In this document: positions 25,606-33,113 of the stretch, in pieces
How the letters are laid out: every line of letters starts with the position of its first letter
How positions within the stretch are numbered: the first letter of the stretch is position 1
Source: Lachnospiraceae bacterium 3-1
GTDB taxonomy: Bacteria > Bacillota > Clostridia > Lachnospirales > Lachnospiraceae
Reading direction: 5' to 3'
NCBI GenBank assembly: GCA_000403255.2
Contig: KE159574.1
Location: forward strand, 33,261 to 97,260
DNA: 64,000 nucleotides
The notes under the pieces: generated by a model
Databases searched by the model: none
What the model was told of the DNA's origin: nothing
Seen by the model: only the letters and a program-made list of their open reading frames with translations
Made by a program: the position numbers and the translations under genes

Positions 25606-26334
25606 ATGTTAAATATTTTTATATGTGATGATGAAACAGGGACATGTGAGGAATTAAGAGAGATTCTGGAGAGATATGCATCAGTAAATAAAATGCGCTA
25701 TAATATAAAGATTTTCTATACAGGAACAGCCCTATTAGAATATTTAATGGAAAGGGGCAGGGCTGACATTCTCTTTCTTGATATTTCCCTGCCTGGAATA
25801 GACGGAATTAATGTCGGAAAATTAATCAGGGATAAAATAGGTGATGAACAAACGATAATTGTGTATATTTCATCAAATAAATCTTATGCATTGGACTTAT
25901 TTCAAAACCGTCCGTTTGATTTTATAATAATACCGATAAAAGAAGAGGTGATTTATTCCCTCATGGAAAAAATAGTCCGGTTCCGGGGAAAAAGGGTTGT
26001 TTGTCTGGAATTTCAAAATAAAGGGAGAATATATCAGATACCATATAGTGATATTCTTTATCTGCAGAGTGAAAAAAGGAAAATCAGGGTGGTGACGGTA
26101 AAAGGAATAAAAGAATATTATGGGAAATTAAGTGAAGTTGAAATAACGCTGCCCTCTGATATTTTTTTAAAAATACATAAATCGTATATTGTTAATTCAT
26201 ATTTTGTAGAAGAATATGCGTATGAACAAATTACAATGGTTGATGGCAGCGTGCTTAATGTCAGCCAAACACAAAGGCCATCTGTGAGAAAGAAAATTTT
26301 GGAACATGAAAGGAATAGAAAAAATGGGTGTTGA
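25606..26334 (+). CDS. LytTR response regulator (AgrA-like)
   Basis: 242 residues, start ATG at 25606 with GGGAGGGG upstream. The receiver domain (1-120) has acidic D8/D9 and the phospho-acceptor D59 (LFLDISLPG). The usually invariant Lys of the KP motif is Ile109 (FDFIIIPIK), a change needing only AAA to ATA. The C-terminal LytTR DNA-binding domain (about 135-235) contains IPYSDILYLQSE and FLKIHKSYIVN. It is paired with the GHKL kinase encoded downstream and probably acts on the 22-bp-phased repeats before the AgrD-like gene. Confidence 0.88.
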   Translation: MLNIFICDDETGTCEELREILERYASVNKMRYNIKIFYTGTALLEYLMERGRADILFLDISLPGIDGINVGKLIRDKIGDEQTIIVYISSNKSYALDLFQNRPFDFIIIPIKEEVIYSLMEKIVRFRGKRVVCLEFQNKGRIYQIPYSDILYLQSEKRKIRVVTVKGIKEYYGKLSEVEITLPSDIFLKIHKSYIVNSYFVEEYAYEQITMVDGSVLNVSQTQRPSVRKKILEHERNRKNGC

Positions 26335-27592
26335 GGGGATATCGTTAAGCGTAGTGGCCAATGCCATTCGAATTGCTGCTATCAAAAGGCTAATTGATGT
26401 ATTTATAGATAAAAAAGCTTGCATTTGGAAATACCATTGGATATTGTATATTGCTTTTTGGGGAATCACTAGTGTCATTTACCACTTGTTTTACTTTCCG
26501 CCTTTCAATTTTTTATGCAATATTTTGGGGTTTATCTTGATACTTTTTCCATATAAGATAAAAACATCAAGAAAGATGCTTACAGCATTTTTGATTTATG
26601 GAATCAATGTTTTAGTTGACAGTATTGCTGTATTTGCTTTTACGAAATATCAATTTGGAAATCCAGTGAATCCCCTACAGGAATATGTTGTGGGTTTGGT
26701 GATGTTTCTGGTTACGATAGTTATGGAGAGGATGGTAAGGGTGCAAAAAGATTTCGTGCTCCCCCTTAGTTACCAGGCTTCCCTGGGGATCGTTCCCATT
26801 ATAAGCATAGGAATCATTTTTTTTGTGGCAAAGCTGGGAACTCAGATCAGGAGTGTTATTATTTTTACAGCAACAGGACTGTTGATTATTAATATTCTGA
26901 ATATATACATCTATCAATCATTGATTCAATTTTATGCCGCCTACATGGACAGAAAAATGCAGGAACAAATGATTCAGATATATGCCCATGAATTAGAGGT
27001 AATACAAGATACGAAAAAAAGTGAAAAAATTTTATGGCATGATATGAAACATCATATGATTGAATTGAAAACACTGTTAAAAGAAGAAAAGATTTTAGAA
27101 GCCCAGAAGTATGTAAAAGATATGGAGCAGTTTATAGTAAATTCTGATGAGTCAGTTGCCACAGGGAACCAGGAAGTGGATGGCATTTTGGATTATATGC
27201 TGAAAAATGCAAACCGGGATTTAAAAGAAGTGAAGGCACAGATAAATATACCAGAGGGAATGTTTCATGGAAATTTTAAAATATGTACAATTTTAGGGAA
27301 TCTGCTGGATAATGCAATCAGGGAAGCAAAAAAATCGGAGCGCAAGTATCTATGTGTTGAAATATATACAAAGGCAGGAATTTTGTTTCTGTTTATAGAA
27401 AATAGTTATTCCGGTAATGTCATGAAACGAAGAGATAAGTTTAAAACAACGCAGAAAGATGGGGATTTCCATGGAATAGGGTTGGAAAATGTCAGGAAAA
27501 TGATAGATATGTGTGGTGGGGAAATTAATATAAATTATACAGATGATACTTTTAAAGTGGAAGCGTTGTTGTATATAGAAGCTGTGAAATAG
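26324..27592 (+). CDS. GHKL sensor histidine kinase (AgrC-like)
   Basis: 422 residues. The N-terminal half holds about six hydrophobic segments (about 40-205), the usual AgrC peptide-sensing membrane domain. The phospho-acceptor His is in LWHDMKHHM (about 238), the N-box is ILGNLLDNAIREA and the G-box HGIGLENVRKMI. The start at 26324 is preferred because AAAGGA lies 9 bases upstream; the gene then overlaps the regulator by 11 bases. It should bind the cyclic peptide made from the AgrD-like precursor at 27750 and phosphorylate the LytTR regulator. Confidence 0.88.
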   Translation: MGVEGISLSVVANAIRIAAIKRLIDVFIDKKACIWKYHWILYIAFWGITSVIYHLFYFPPFNFLCNILGFILILFPYKIKTSRKMLTAFLIYGINVLVDSIAVFAFTKYQFGNPVNPLQEYVVGLVMFLVTIVMERMVRVQKDFVLPLSYQASLGIVPIISIGIIFFVAKLGTQIRSVIIFTATGLLIINILNIYIYQSLIQFYAAYMDRKMQEQMIQIYAHELEVIQDTKKSEKILWHDMKHHMIELKTLLKEEKILEAQKYVKDMEQFIVNSDESVATGNQEVDGILDYMLKNANRDLKEVKAQINIPEGMFHGNFKICTILGNLLDNAIREAKKSERKYLCVEIYTKAGILFLFIENSYSGNVMKRRDKFKTTQKDGDFHGIGLENVRKMIDMCGGEININYTDDTFKVEALLYIEAVK

Positions 27593-27610
27593 TGACTTAT
27601 CTAAAATACA

Positions 27611-27678
27611 TGATTTATTACATAAACATAGTTGATTTATTACATTTGGAAAAATATGAAAAAGTTTTATGGTATAAT
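27611..27678 (+). promoter_or_regulatory. Autoinducer promoter with phased direct repeat
   Basis: TGATTTATTACAT occurs twice, at 27611-27623 and 27633-27645, exactly 22 bases apart, about two helical turns. This is the geometry of LytTR regulator sites. It ends 27 bases before an extended -10 (TGGTATAAT, TATAAT at 27673-27678). No good -35 box is present, as expected for an activator-dependent promoter. Transcription would begin about 60 bases before the AgrD-like gene. Confidence 0.65.
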
Positions 27679-27749
27679 ATTTCCAAATATTATACTGTCT
27701 GAAGCGGTTATAGCATGATTCTACCAAAAATGTCCAGGAGGTATGTGGG

Positions 27750-27875
27750 ATGAAAGAGAAAACGTGGAAAAAAGCAGTAGTTTGTCTGGTGCAGAAGGTT
27801 GCAGAAAGAGAAGCAAATGTAGGATGTACATTTTGGAGTCATCAGCGCAAACAACCGGATGCAGTAAGAAGTTAA
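27750..27875 (+). CDS. agrD: AgrD-like cyclic lactone autoinducer peptide precursor, 41 aa
   Basis: A small gene with CCAGGAGG seven bases before ATG. The product has a basic amphipathic N-terminus (MKEKTWKKAVVCLVQKVAER), the family motif EANVGC with Cys26, and a C-terminal recognition tail (HQRKQPDAVRS). This matches the AgrD-like pattern EAN-x-x-C, a short aromatic segment, then a QPK-x-P-E-like tail. The Cys would form a thiolactone with a residue a few positions later, giving a pheromone read by the AgrC-like kinase. The AgrB-type protease/cyclase needed to make it is broken just downstream, so production may need another AgrB. Confidence 0.82.
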   Translation: MKEKTWKKAVVCLVQKVAEREANVGCTFWSHQRKQPDAVRS

Positions 27876-27904
27876 GAAAATTTTGATGTTTTGAGGAATG
27901 ACTT

Positions 27905-28149
27905 TTGGAAGAAATAATAGAAAATATTTCCGAAAAAATCGTGGGTATTATTTACTGTGAAAGCCAGGAGATGGAAATAATTATATATGGAGTGCATCAG
28001 ACGATAGTTATGATGTTGAATATTTTGTTTGCAGTAATAAGCGGTATTATCTGAAATGAGCGATTGTTTATGGCATGTGTTTAACAGCGGTATTGCTGAT
28101 GGCAGGAAAAATGAAATATAGGACATTACCTGCCATAGAAAAGCTCTAA
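27905..28149 (+). pseudogene. AgrB-like peptide-processing membrane protease, remnant
   Basis: A TTG start at 27905 opens LEEIIENISEKIVGIIYCES and YGVHQTIVMMLNILFAVISG, which resembles the first 50 residues of AgrB (NISEKIV, then a polar stretch, then the first membrane helix). A TGA follows. After a large deletion and a frame change, LTAVLLMAGKMKYRTLPAIE resembles the AgrB C-terminal end, stopping at 28149. The catalytic His and Cys region is missing. The position right after the AgrD-like gene supports the identity. Confidence 0.6.
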
Positions 28150-28235
28150 AAATGTTCAGATCCCATGGCCATATGCAATTAACGTTATAAAAGGCCATTT
28201 CGGGAAATTCTGATGTTAAGATTTGTGAGGCAACA

Positions 28236-29447
28236 ATGTACAGAATAAAATATATGATGAGAAATAAAGAAAGAAGCTTGTTACTGGCGTTTATCTCTTT
28301 TATATTCGTTAGTTTTGTCTTCTTATATATTGACAGTATCGAAAGAAATTACAGGGCTTTGGAAGACCTGGGAAAGCAGATGCCTGTATCCATATGCCTA
28401 ACGGATGTGAGTGGGATACGGCAGCAGGGGCTGCGGATTAGGGAAGAGACAGTGGATAGGCTTGGGCAATTAGATGTGAAGGATAAGGTGCTGACGGCGG
28501 AAAGTTATGGAAATGTAAGCGCTAACGGCCAGGATGGAAAGAAAATAAGCGTGTTCCTGACAGCTTCCAATGATGCATCTGCGTTCCTTTTGGAGCCGGA
28601 GAGCCTTTCTGTCGGTATGGAAGAATTTCAGGAATTATTATCCGGGGATGATGGGAAGTGCCTGATGAGCAAAGAGTATGCCAAGGAGCGGGGGCTGGAC
28701 TGCCAGAAAGGGGACACCCTGGAGCTGAACCTCTACAGCGGAAAGTATAATGAAATCGGGCAGGTGGATGGGTTTGAAAAAGTTATTTCCACACAGATAG
28801 AAATAGGCGGGTTTTTCCAAGGCCAGGTATATGACAGCATTGCTGCAAAAGAGCCGAATGTCATCTGCCCGGTGGAATGGCTGCGGAGCCAGTATGCAGA
28901 GGCGGGGAAACAATTTTATTTTTCTTCAGTGAGAGGGACAGTTGGAAATCCACTGCAGTTAAATGATTGGAAGGCCAAGGCAAAGAAACTGGCTTTTGCA
29001 CCCGTGAACTCTCAGCAACCGGAAGACATTTCCCGGATTGCTCTGTCCGTGGACGACAGGAATTACATCCAGACAGCCTCTAAAATCAGGAAAAATATGG
29101 AGATTCTTAAGGTGTTCATGGTTCCGGTTTTTGTGTTGCTTGTCTTTTTGGAAGCCCTGGTTTTCTTTTTATCCATCCATAACCAGAAGAGGGAGATGTT
29201 TCTGATGAGGTGCTTAGGGATAAAAAGGTTTGAAATCATCTTGCAGCTACTACTGGAAGGAAGCCTGCTGGCGACGATTGGAAGCGTTACAGCTATGGTT
29301 GTATTGCTCTGCGCCGGCTATGGGTTCCCAGCTGGAACCTGGGTGAAGGTGTTCCTTTCTTTTCTGGTAGTCCAGCTAGTAGGATCGCTTTTTTCGGCCA
29401 TTGTATCCTGCGGAAGAAATGTGATGCATATTGGGAAAACTTATTAA
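28236..29447 (+). CDS. FtsX-like ABC transporter permease
   Basis: 403 residues. One membrane segment lies at the N-terminus (LLLAFISFIFVSFVFLYI, about 14-31), then a large extracytoplasmic domain (about 35-285) and three segments at the C-terminus (about 290-390), the FtsX/MacB plan. RCLGIKRFEI is the conserved coupling motif after the second helix. It is followed by its ATPase 78 bases later. The gene is more GC-rich than the flanking small genes. In RiPP loci such pairs export the mature peptide or give self-protection. Confidence 0.82.
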   Translation: MYRIKYMMRNKERSLLLAFISFIFVSFVFLYIDSIERNYRALEDLGKQMPVSICLTDVSGIRQQGLRIREETVDRLGQLDVKDKVLTAESYGNVSANGQDGKKISVFLTASNDASAFLLEPESLSVGMEEFQELLSGDDGKCLMSKEYAKERGLDCQKGDTLELNLYSGKYNEIGQVDGFEKVISTQIEIGGFFQGQVYDSIAAKEPNVICPVEWLRSQYAEAGKQFYFSSVRGTVGNPLQLNDWKAKAKKLAFAPVNSQQPEDISRIALSVDDRNYIQTASKIRKNMEILKVFMVPVFVLLVFLEALVFFLSIHNQKREMFLMRCLGIKRFEIILQLLLEGSLLATIGSVTAMVVLLCAGYGFPAGTWVKVFLSFLVVQLVGSLFSAIVSCGRNVMHIGKTY

Positions 29448-29525
29448 GGCTTAAGGATATTTTTTTGCGCAAAATTAAGGCATGCAGAAATTGAATCTGG
29501 AACATGCCAGGGAAGAAGGTTGGAA

Positions 29526-30230
29526 ATGAACAGGATAAAAATAGAGAATGTAAGCTATCGCTATCAAAGCCGTTATCAGACTACATATGTGCTGAAGGAA
29601 GTGAATGCCCAGTTTCATTCTGGGCAATTCTGTGTGATTGAAGGAAAATCAGGAAGCGGAAAAACCACAATGCTTTCTCTACTGGCAGGCCTTGACCTGC
29701 CTTCGGCGGGGACGATTTATCTGGACGGAAAAAGCTATCAGGAACTAGACAGAGATGAACTCAGAAGAAAACATCTGTCTATTATTTTCCAGAATTATAA
29801 CTTATTTCCCATGCTCACCGTGCAGGAAAATATTGCTTATCCTTTTGGGCTTACTGGGCAGAAAAAGGGGAATTGGAAAGAGCGGGTCAATGAAATCTTA
29901 GAGGGTGTGGGATTAGACAAAACGATGTTGAAAAAATATCCAGGCATGTTAAGCGGTGGGGAGCAGCAGCGGGTGGCAATCGCCCGAACCATAGCATCAG
30001 GGGCGCCAATTATCCTGGCGGATGAGCCGACAGGGAACTTGGACACAGCAAACAGTAGGCGGATTGTAGAGAACTTGGAGAGGCTTTCTCATGAAGACGG
30101 CCGATGTGTTATCCTTGTTACCCATGACCCGGACATTGCCCAGCGAGCAGATGTGTTGTATCGGATGAACGACGGACAGATGATAGAGAAACAGGATCGT
30201 ACGTGTGGGGAACAGAGTATAGAGAAATAG
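29526..30230 (+). CDS. ABC transporter ATP-binding protein (LolD/MacB type)
   Basis: 234 residues. Walker A GKSGSGKTT (about 38-46), Q-loop FQNYNLFP, signature LSGGEQQR, Walker B IILADEPTGNLD and H-loop VTHD are all present. The sequence type matches the MacB/LolD ATPases that pair with FtsX-like permeases. ATG at 29526 is preferred to TTG at 29520, with GAAGAAGG upstream. It energises the permease encoded upstream and possibly the split permease at 33114. Confidence 0.9.
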   Translation: MNRIKIENVSYRYQSRYQTTYVLKEVNAQFHSGQFCVIEGKSGSGKTTMLSLLAGLDLPSAGTIYLDGKSYQELDRDELRRKHLSIIFQNYNLFPMLTVQENIAYPFGLTGQKKGNWKERVNEILEGVGLDKTMLKKYPGMLSGGEQQRVAIARTIASGAPIILADEPTGNLDTANSRRIVENLERLSHEDGRCVILVTHDPDIAQRADVLYRMNDGQMIEKQDRTCGEQSIEK

Positions 30231-30289
30231 AACTTTATGGATGGAAAGACGGCACAAAAAAGCAGGAACAAAATTGGAGGGGAATAAGG

Positions 30290-31714
30290 ATGAAACCATT
30301 GATTTATCCGGTAAAGACACCGTTTGGGTATTATTTTTATGAAACACAAAGGAATGAGATTATAGTAGTCAATGAAGAACTTTATGAGAGGATTGTAAAT
30401 TGGGATTCAGAAGAAGCAGAGGATGCACAGACTAAGAGAGAGGTAGATCATGAAGTAAAAGAATTGAAAGAACTTGGATATTTAAATGAGCCGTATATTG
30501 AGAAACTTGAGCATCCAGCAACAAAATATCTGGATATTATGTTGGAAAGGAAAGTTAGCAAGATATTGCTTCAGCTTACACAGAGATGTAATTTGCGCTG
30601 CCAATATTGTGTGTATTCAGAAGAAAAAAATTTAGGGACAAGGACTCACTCAAATAAAGACATGAGTTATGAGACGGCAAAACAGGCTATTGATTTTTAT
30701 ATGGAGCATTCGGTAGATTGTGATGAAAAAGGAATTGGATTCTATGGCGGAGAACCGCTTCTACAGTTTGATTTAATCAAAAAGATTATTACATACTGCA
30801 ATGAAGTTTTTCGGGGTCATAAAATCATTTATTCTATTACAACTAACGGGACATTGCTGACGGATGAAATTATAGATTTTCTGGTAAAAAATCAGGTCTA
30901 TCTTACGGTCAGCTTAGACGGGCCAAAAGATATTCATGATAAGAACAGAAAGTTCGCAAATGGTATAGGCTCTTATGACATGGTAACTAGGAATTTGGAG
31001 AGACTGAAACATAAATGTGAGGATAAAATGAAGTGTGCAGTCAATATGGTTGTTGATCCAGACAACAGCTACCAGGAAATTTCTAATTTTTTTCATGAAC
31101 CGATTTTGAAAGATATTGATGTAAGGTGGAATTTAGTGGAGGAAGAAAACGACATAAAAAGCGTAGGTGAACAATTTGTGTCAACTTATGAGTACCGTAC
31201 ATTTTTAGGATATGTCAGATATTTTAGAGAAAAGAACTTTGATGCGCCGGATGGGTTAGTAAAAGGAGAGTTTGAAGATCGGGCGACTGAAGATTTTCAT
31301 TTTCAGCCATTTTTTCTACCAGGCGTCTCGGTTCCAGGAGGCCCTTGTATACCAGGAAAAGTGAGACCGTTGGTGGATTGTGATGGAAGATTATTTCCAT
31401 GTGAAAGAGTCAGTGAGACGTCCTCCTGTACCAATATAGGCAGTCTCAATGAAGGTTTTGACATTGAAAAAGTTAGTAGATTTTTGAATATTTCACAGAT
31501 TACAGAGGAATGCAGAAATTGTTGGGCTTTTGTACTATGTTCTGTTTGTGCCAAACATGCTGTGGATGGGAACATATTATGTGCAAACATGAAAAGGAAG
31601 CAGTGTGCAGGAGCCAGAGAAAATGCCTGGAAGCAGATCATGAGCCGAATTTTGTTATATGAAAATATGGTGCATGAGAAGAATATGCGTAAGATTAAGG
31701 AGGGGATTTTTTGA
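30290..31714 (+). CDS. Radical SAM/SPASM Cys-rich peptide maturase (CcpM-like)
   Basis: 474 residues, start ATG at 30290 after GGAGGGG. An N-terminal PqqD-like peptide-recognition region (about 1-80) precedes the radical SAM motif CNLRCQYC (Cys100, 104, 107). SAM-binding GGEPLL lies at about 160. The C-terminal SPASM-type Cys set is CDGRLFPCERV, then CRNCWAFVLCSVC and a late CAGA. It should modify the Cys-rich precursor encoded at 32720, for instance by forming thioether links, using two or three iron-sulfur clusters. The gene order matches the TIGRFAM-defined CLI_3235 bacteriocin systems as I recall them. Confidence 0.87.
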   Translation: MKPLIYPVKTPFGYYFYETQRNEIIVVNEELYERIVNWDSEEAEDAQTKREVDHEVKELKELGYLNEPYIEKLEHPATKYLDIMLERKVSKILLQLTQRCNLRCQYCVYSEEKNLGTRTHSNKDMSYETAKQAIDFYMEHSVDCDEKGIGFYGGEPLLQFDLIKKIITYCNEVFRGHKIIYSITTNGTLLTDEIIDFLVKNQVYLTVSLDGPKDIHDKNRKFANGIGSYDMVTRNLERLKHKCEDKMKCAVNMVVDPDNSYQEISNFFHEPILKDIDVRWNLVEEENDIKSVGEQFVSTYEYRTFLGYVRYFREKNFDAPDGLVKGEFEDRATEDFHFQPFFLPGVSVPGGPCIPGKVRPLVDCDGRLFPCERVSETSSCTNIGSLNEGFDIEKVSRFLNISQITEECRNCWAFVLCSVCAKHAVDGNILCANMKRKQCAGARENAWKQIMSRILLYENMVHEKNMRKIKEGIF

Positions 31715-32405
31715 AAAAAGAGAGAGCCTGTATTGTGCCGTTTTCGAAGAAGGAAATTCCGATCTTGAATTACATGCCTGATAAATATGAGATTTCATCT
31801 ATTATTTCAGTGGGGATGGAGTTAGAGGGAAAAGAGATTTCCTTTTTAACAAACCGTAAAAAATTAGGATTTACTGCTACGGTAGATTGGAATAAGGGAG
31901 TCAGAGAATGTGACATAGTAATAATTACTGATATGGGTATGACAAGAGAAAGATGTCTGGACACTTTAATTTATGAAATCATTGATCAGGCATTATGTGA
32001 AAGAAAAAAAGTAATTTGTTTTGCAGAACTGGAGGAATACAGGCAGCAGACATATAAAACTTTAGCCCAAAAGATAGGAATACCATTTACATACGTTTAT
32101 GAACCTTATGAAGTGCAGGCGATAACAAGGTTTGAAAAAATAAGTTTTAAAACGCCGATTGTATTTCTGGGAGAAATGACACAGGAATGCGATGGATATG
32201 AGATTGTTTTGAAGTTGGTCGAAAGGCTAAAAAAGGATGGAATCAGAAGTTATATGTACCTATAGGTAATGTCGAAGAAGAAGCTAGGCTGTTACGGGAA
32301 CAATCAGGAGAATCGGTTTATCAGCTACTTGGTGAAGAGGACTTTGAATTGTTCTATCAAGGCTTAAAAAAGGAACTATTTAGTTTCTCATATGGGAGGA
32401 TATAG
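31711..32405 (+). pseudogene. TIGR04066-like peptide maturation system protein, internally deleted
   Basis: The start TTG overlaps the maturase stop (TTGA). The open part gives 184 residues ending KDGIRSYMYL. After a frame change the 3' part (VPIGNVEEEARLLREQSGES, then VYQLLGEEDFELFYQGLKKE) continues to a stop at 32403-32405. It resembles the C-terminus of TIGR04066 peptide-maturation proteins, which are about 350 aa. The middle of the protein is absent. Family proteins of this kind sit between the maturase and the acyl-carrier-like gene; their biochemical role is unknown. Confidence 0.6.
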
Positions 32406-32407
32406 TG

Positions 32408-32674
32408 ATGTCAGAAGGATACGCTATGGAAAGCATTATAGAAGAAATTTGCCAGATGTTAGGTAAAGATTTTAATGTAAAGGATGAAATTACAGAAGAT
32501 AAGCAAAAACTTCCATTGACTTCATTTTTCTTTGGTTTGAATGCAGCCCAGTTATACCAGCTTTTAATGGCAGTGGAAGAAAAATATAATATCTATTTTG
32601 CAGTTTCTGAGATAGAGAAGAATGGTTTTGGGACAGTGGAAGAAATTGCCAGATTGGTTCATTTGAATTTATAG
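32408..32674 (+). CDS. Acyl-carrier-related protein of peptide maturation systems (TIGR04069-like)
   Basis: 88 residues with an acyl-carrier-protein fold pattern: helix I (ESIIEEICQML), a loop, helix II (GLNAAQLYQLLMAVEEKY) and helix III/IV (TVEEIARLVHLNL). The usual DSL attachment motif is replaced by LTSFFFGLNA, so 4'-phosphopantetheine attachment is not assured. ATG at 32408 follows GGGAGG; a GTG three bases earlier is possible. Its conserved position just before the precursor suggests that it helps present the peptide or the maturase. Confidence 0.72.
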   Translation: MSEGYAMESIIEEICQMLGKDFNVKDEITEDKQKLPLTSFFFGLNAAQLYQLLMAVEEKYNIYFAVSEIEKNGFGTVEEIARLVHLNL

Positions 32675-32719
32675 ATACATATTATGTTAAACATAGGCTT
32701 TGTGAAGGAAGGAGAATAT

Positions 32720-32911
32720 ATGAGAAAATTGAAAAAAATGGATACACAGGTAGGGCAAACGGTTTATTCTTTTAAGTGTCCTTGTGGAAGTTGTGCAGTA
32801 AAATGTTATTGTGAAGTGTATAATGTTACGGAAGGGGTACAAACCAGAATTAATGGGGGACATCAGTATAATGTATCACATGGAGGCTCGGCGATAGGAG
32901 GAGCCGGCTGA
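32720..32911 (+). CDS. Cys-rich RiPP precursor (CLI_3235 bacteriocin-like), 63 aa
   Basis: Start ATG at 32720 with GAAGGAAGGAG upstream. The leader is basic (MRKLKKMDTQVGQTVYSF). A cysteine cluster follows with Cys at 20, 22, 25, 29 and 31 (KCPCGSCAVKCYC), then a Thr/Val/Asn segment and a Gly/Ser/His-rich tail (HGGSAIGGAG). This layout fits the CLI_3235 family of putative bacteriocin precursors. The five Cys are the likely targets of the radical SAM enzyme. The mature form and cleavage site are unknown. Confidence 0.82.
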   Translation: MRKLKKMDTQVGQTVYSFKCPCGSCAVKCYCEVYNVTEGVQTRINGGHQYNVSHGGSAIGGAG

Positions 32912-33013
32912 TGGAATTTTAGATTAGCATTTCTAAAAATATAGAAACTTTATTAAGATAATTATTGTTTAATCAAATTTTCTGTTCAATAAGTTTATGT
33001 TTAATGTATGTGG

Positions 33014-33064
33014 ACTGCTCAGTCTTCATAGGAAAATAAAAGATAGACTATGGGGCTGAGCAGT
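33014..33064 (+). terminator. Inverted repeat downstream of the precursor gene
   Basis: The arms ACTGCTCAG-C-TCATA (33014-33030) and TATGGGGCTGAGCAGT (33049-33064) pair over about 15 bp with mismatches. Only weak T-richness follows (AATTATTA), so it may be an mRNA-stabilising hairpin or partial terminator separating the precursor operon from the next permease gene. Confidence 0.45.
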
Positions 33065-33113
33065 AATTATTACGATATAATGTAAAAAACTGACAGAAAA
33101 ATGTTGGGTGATT

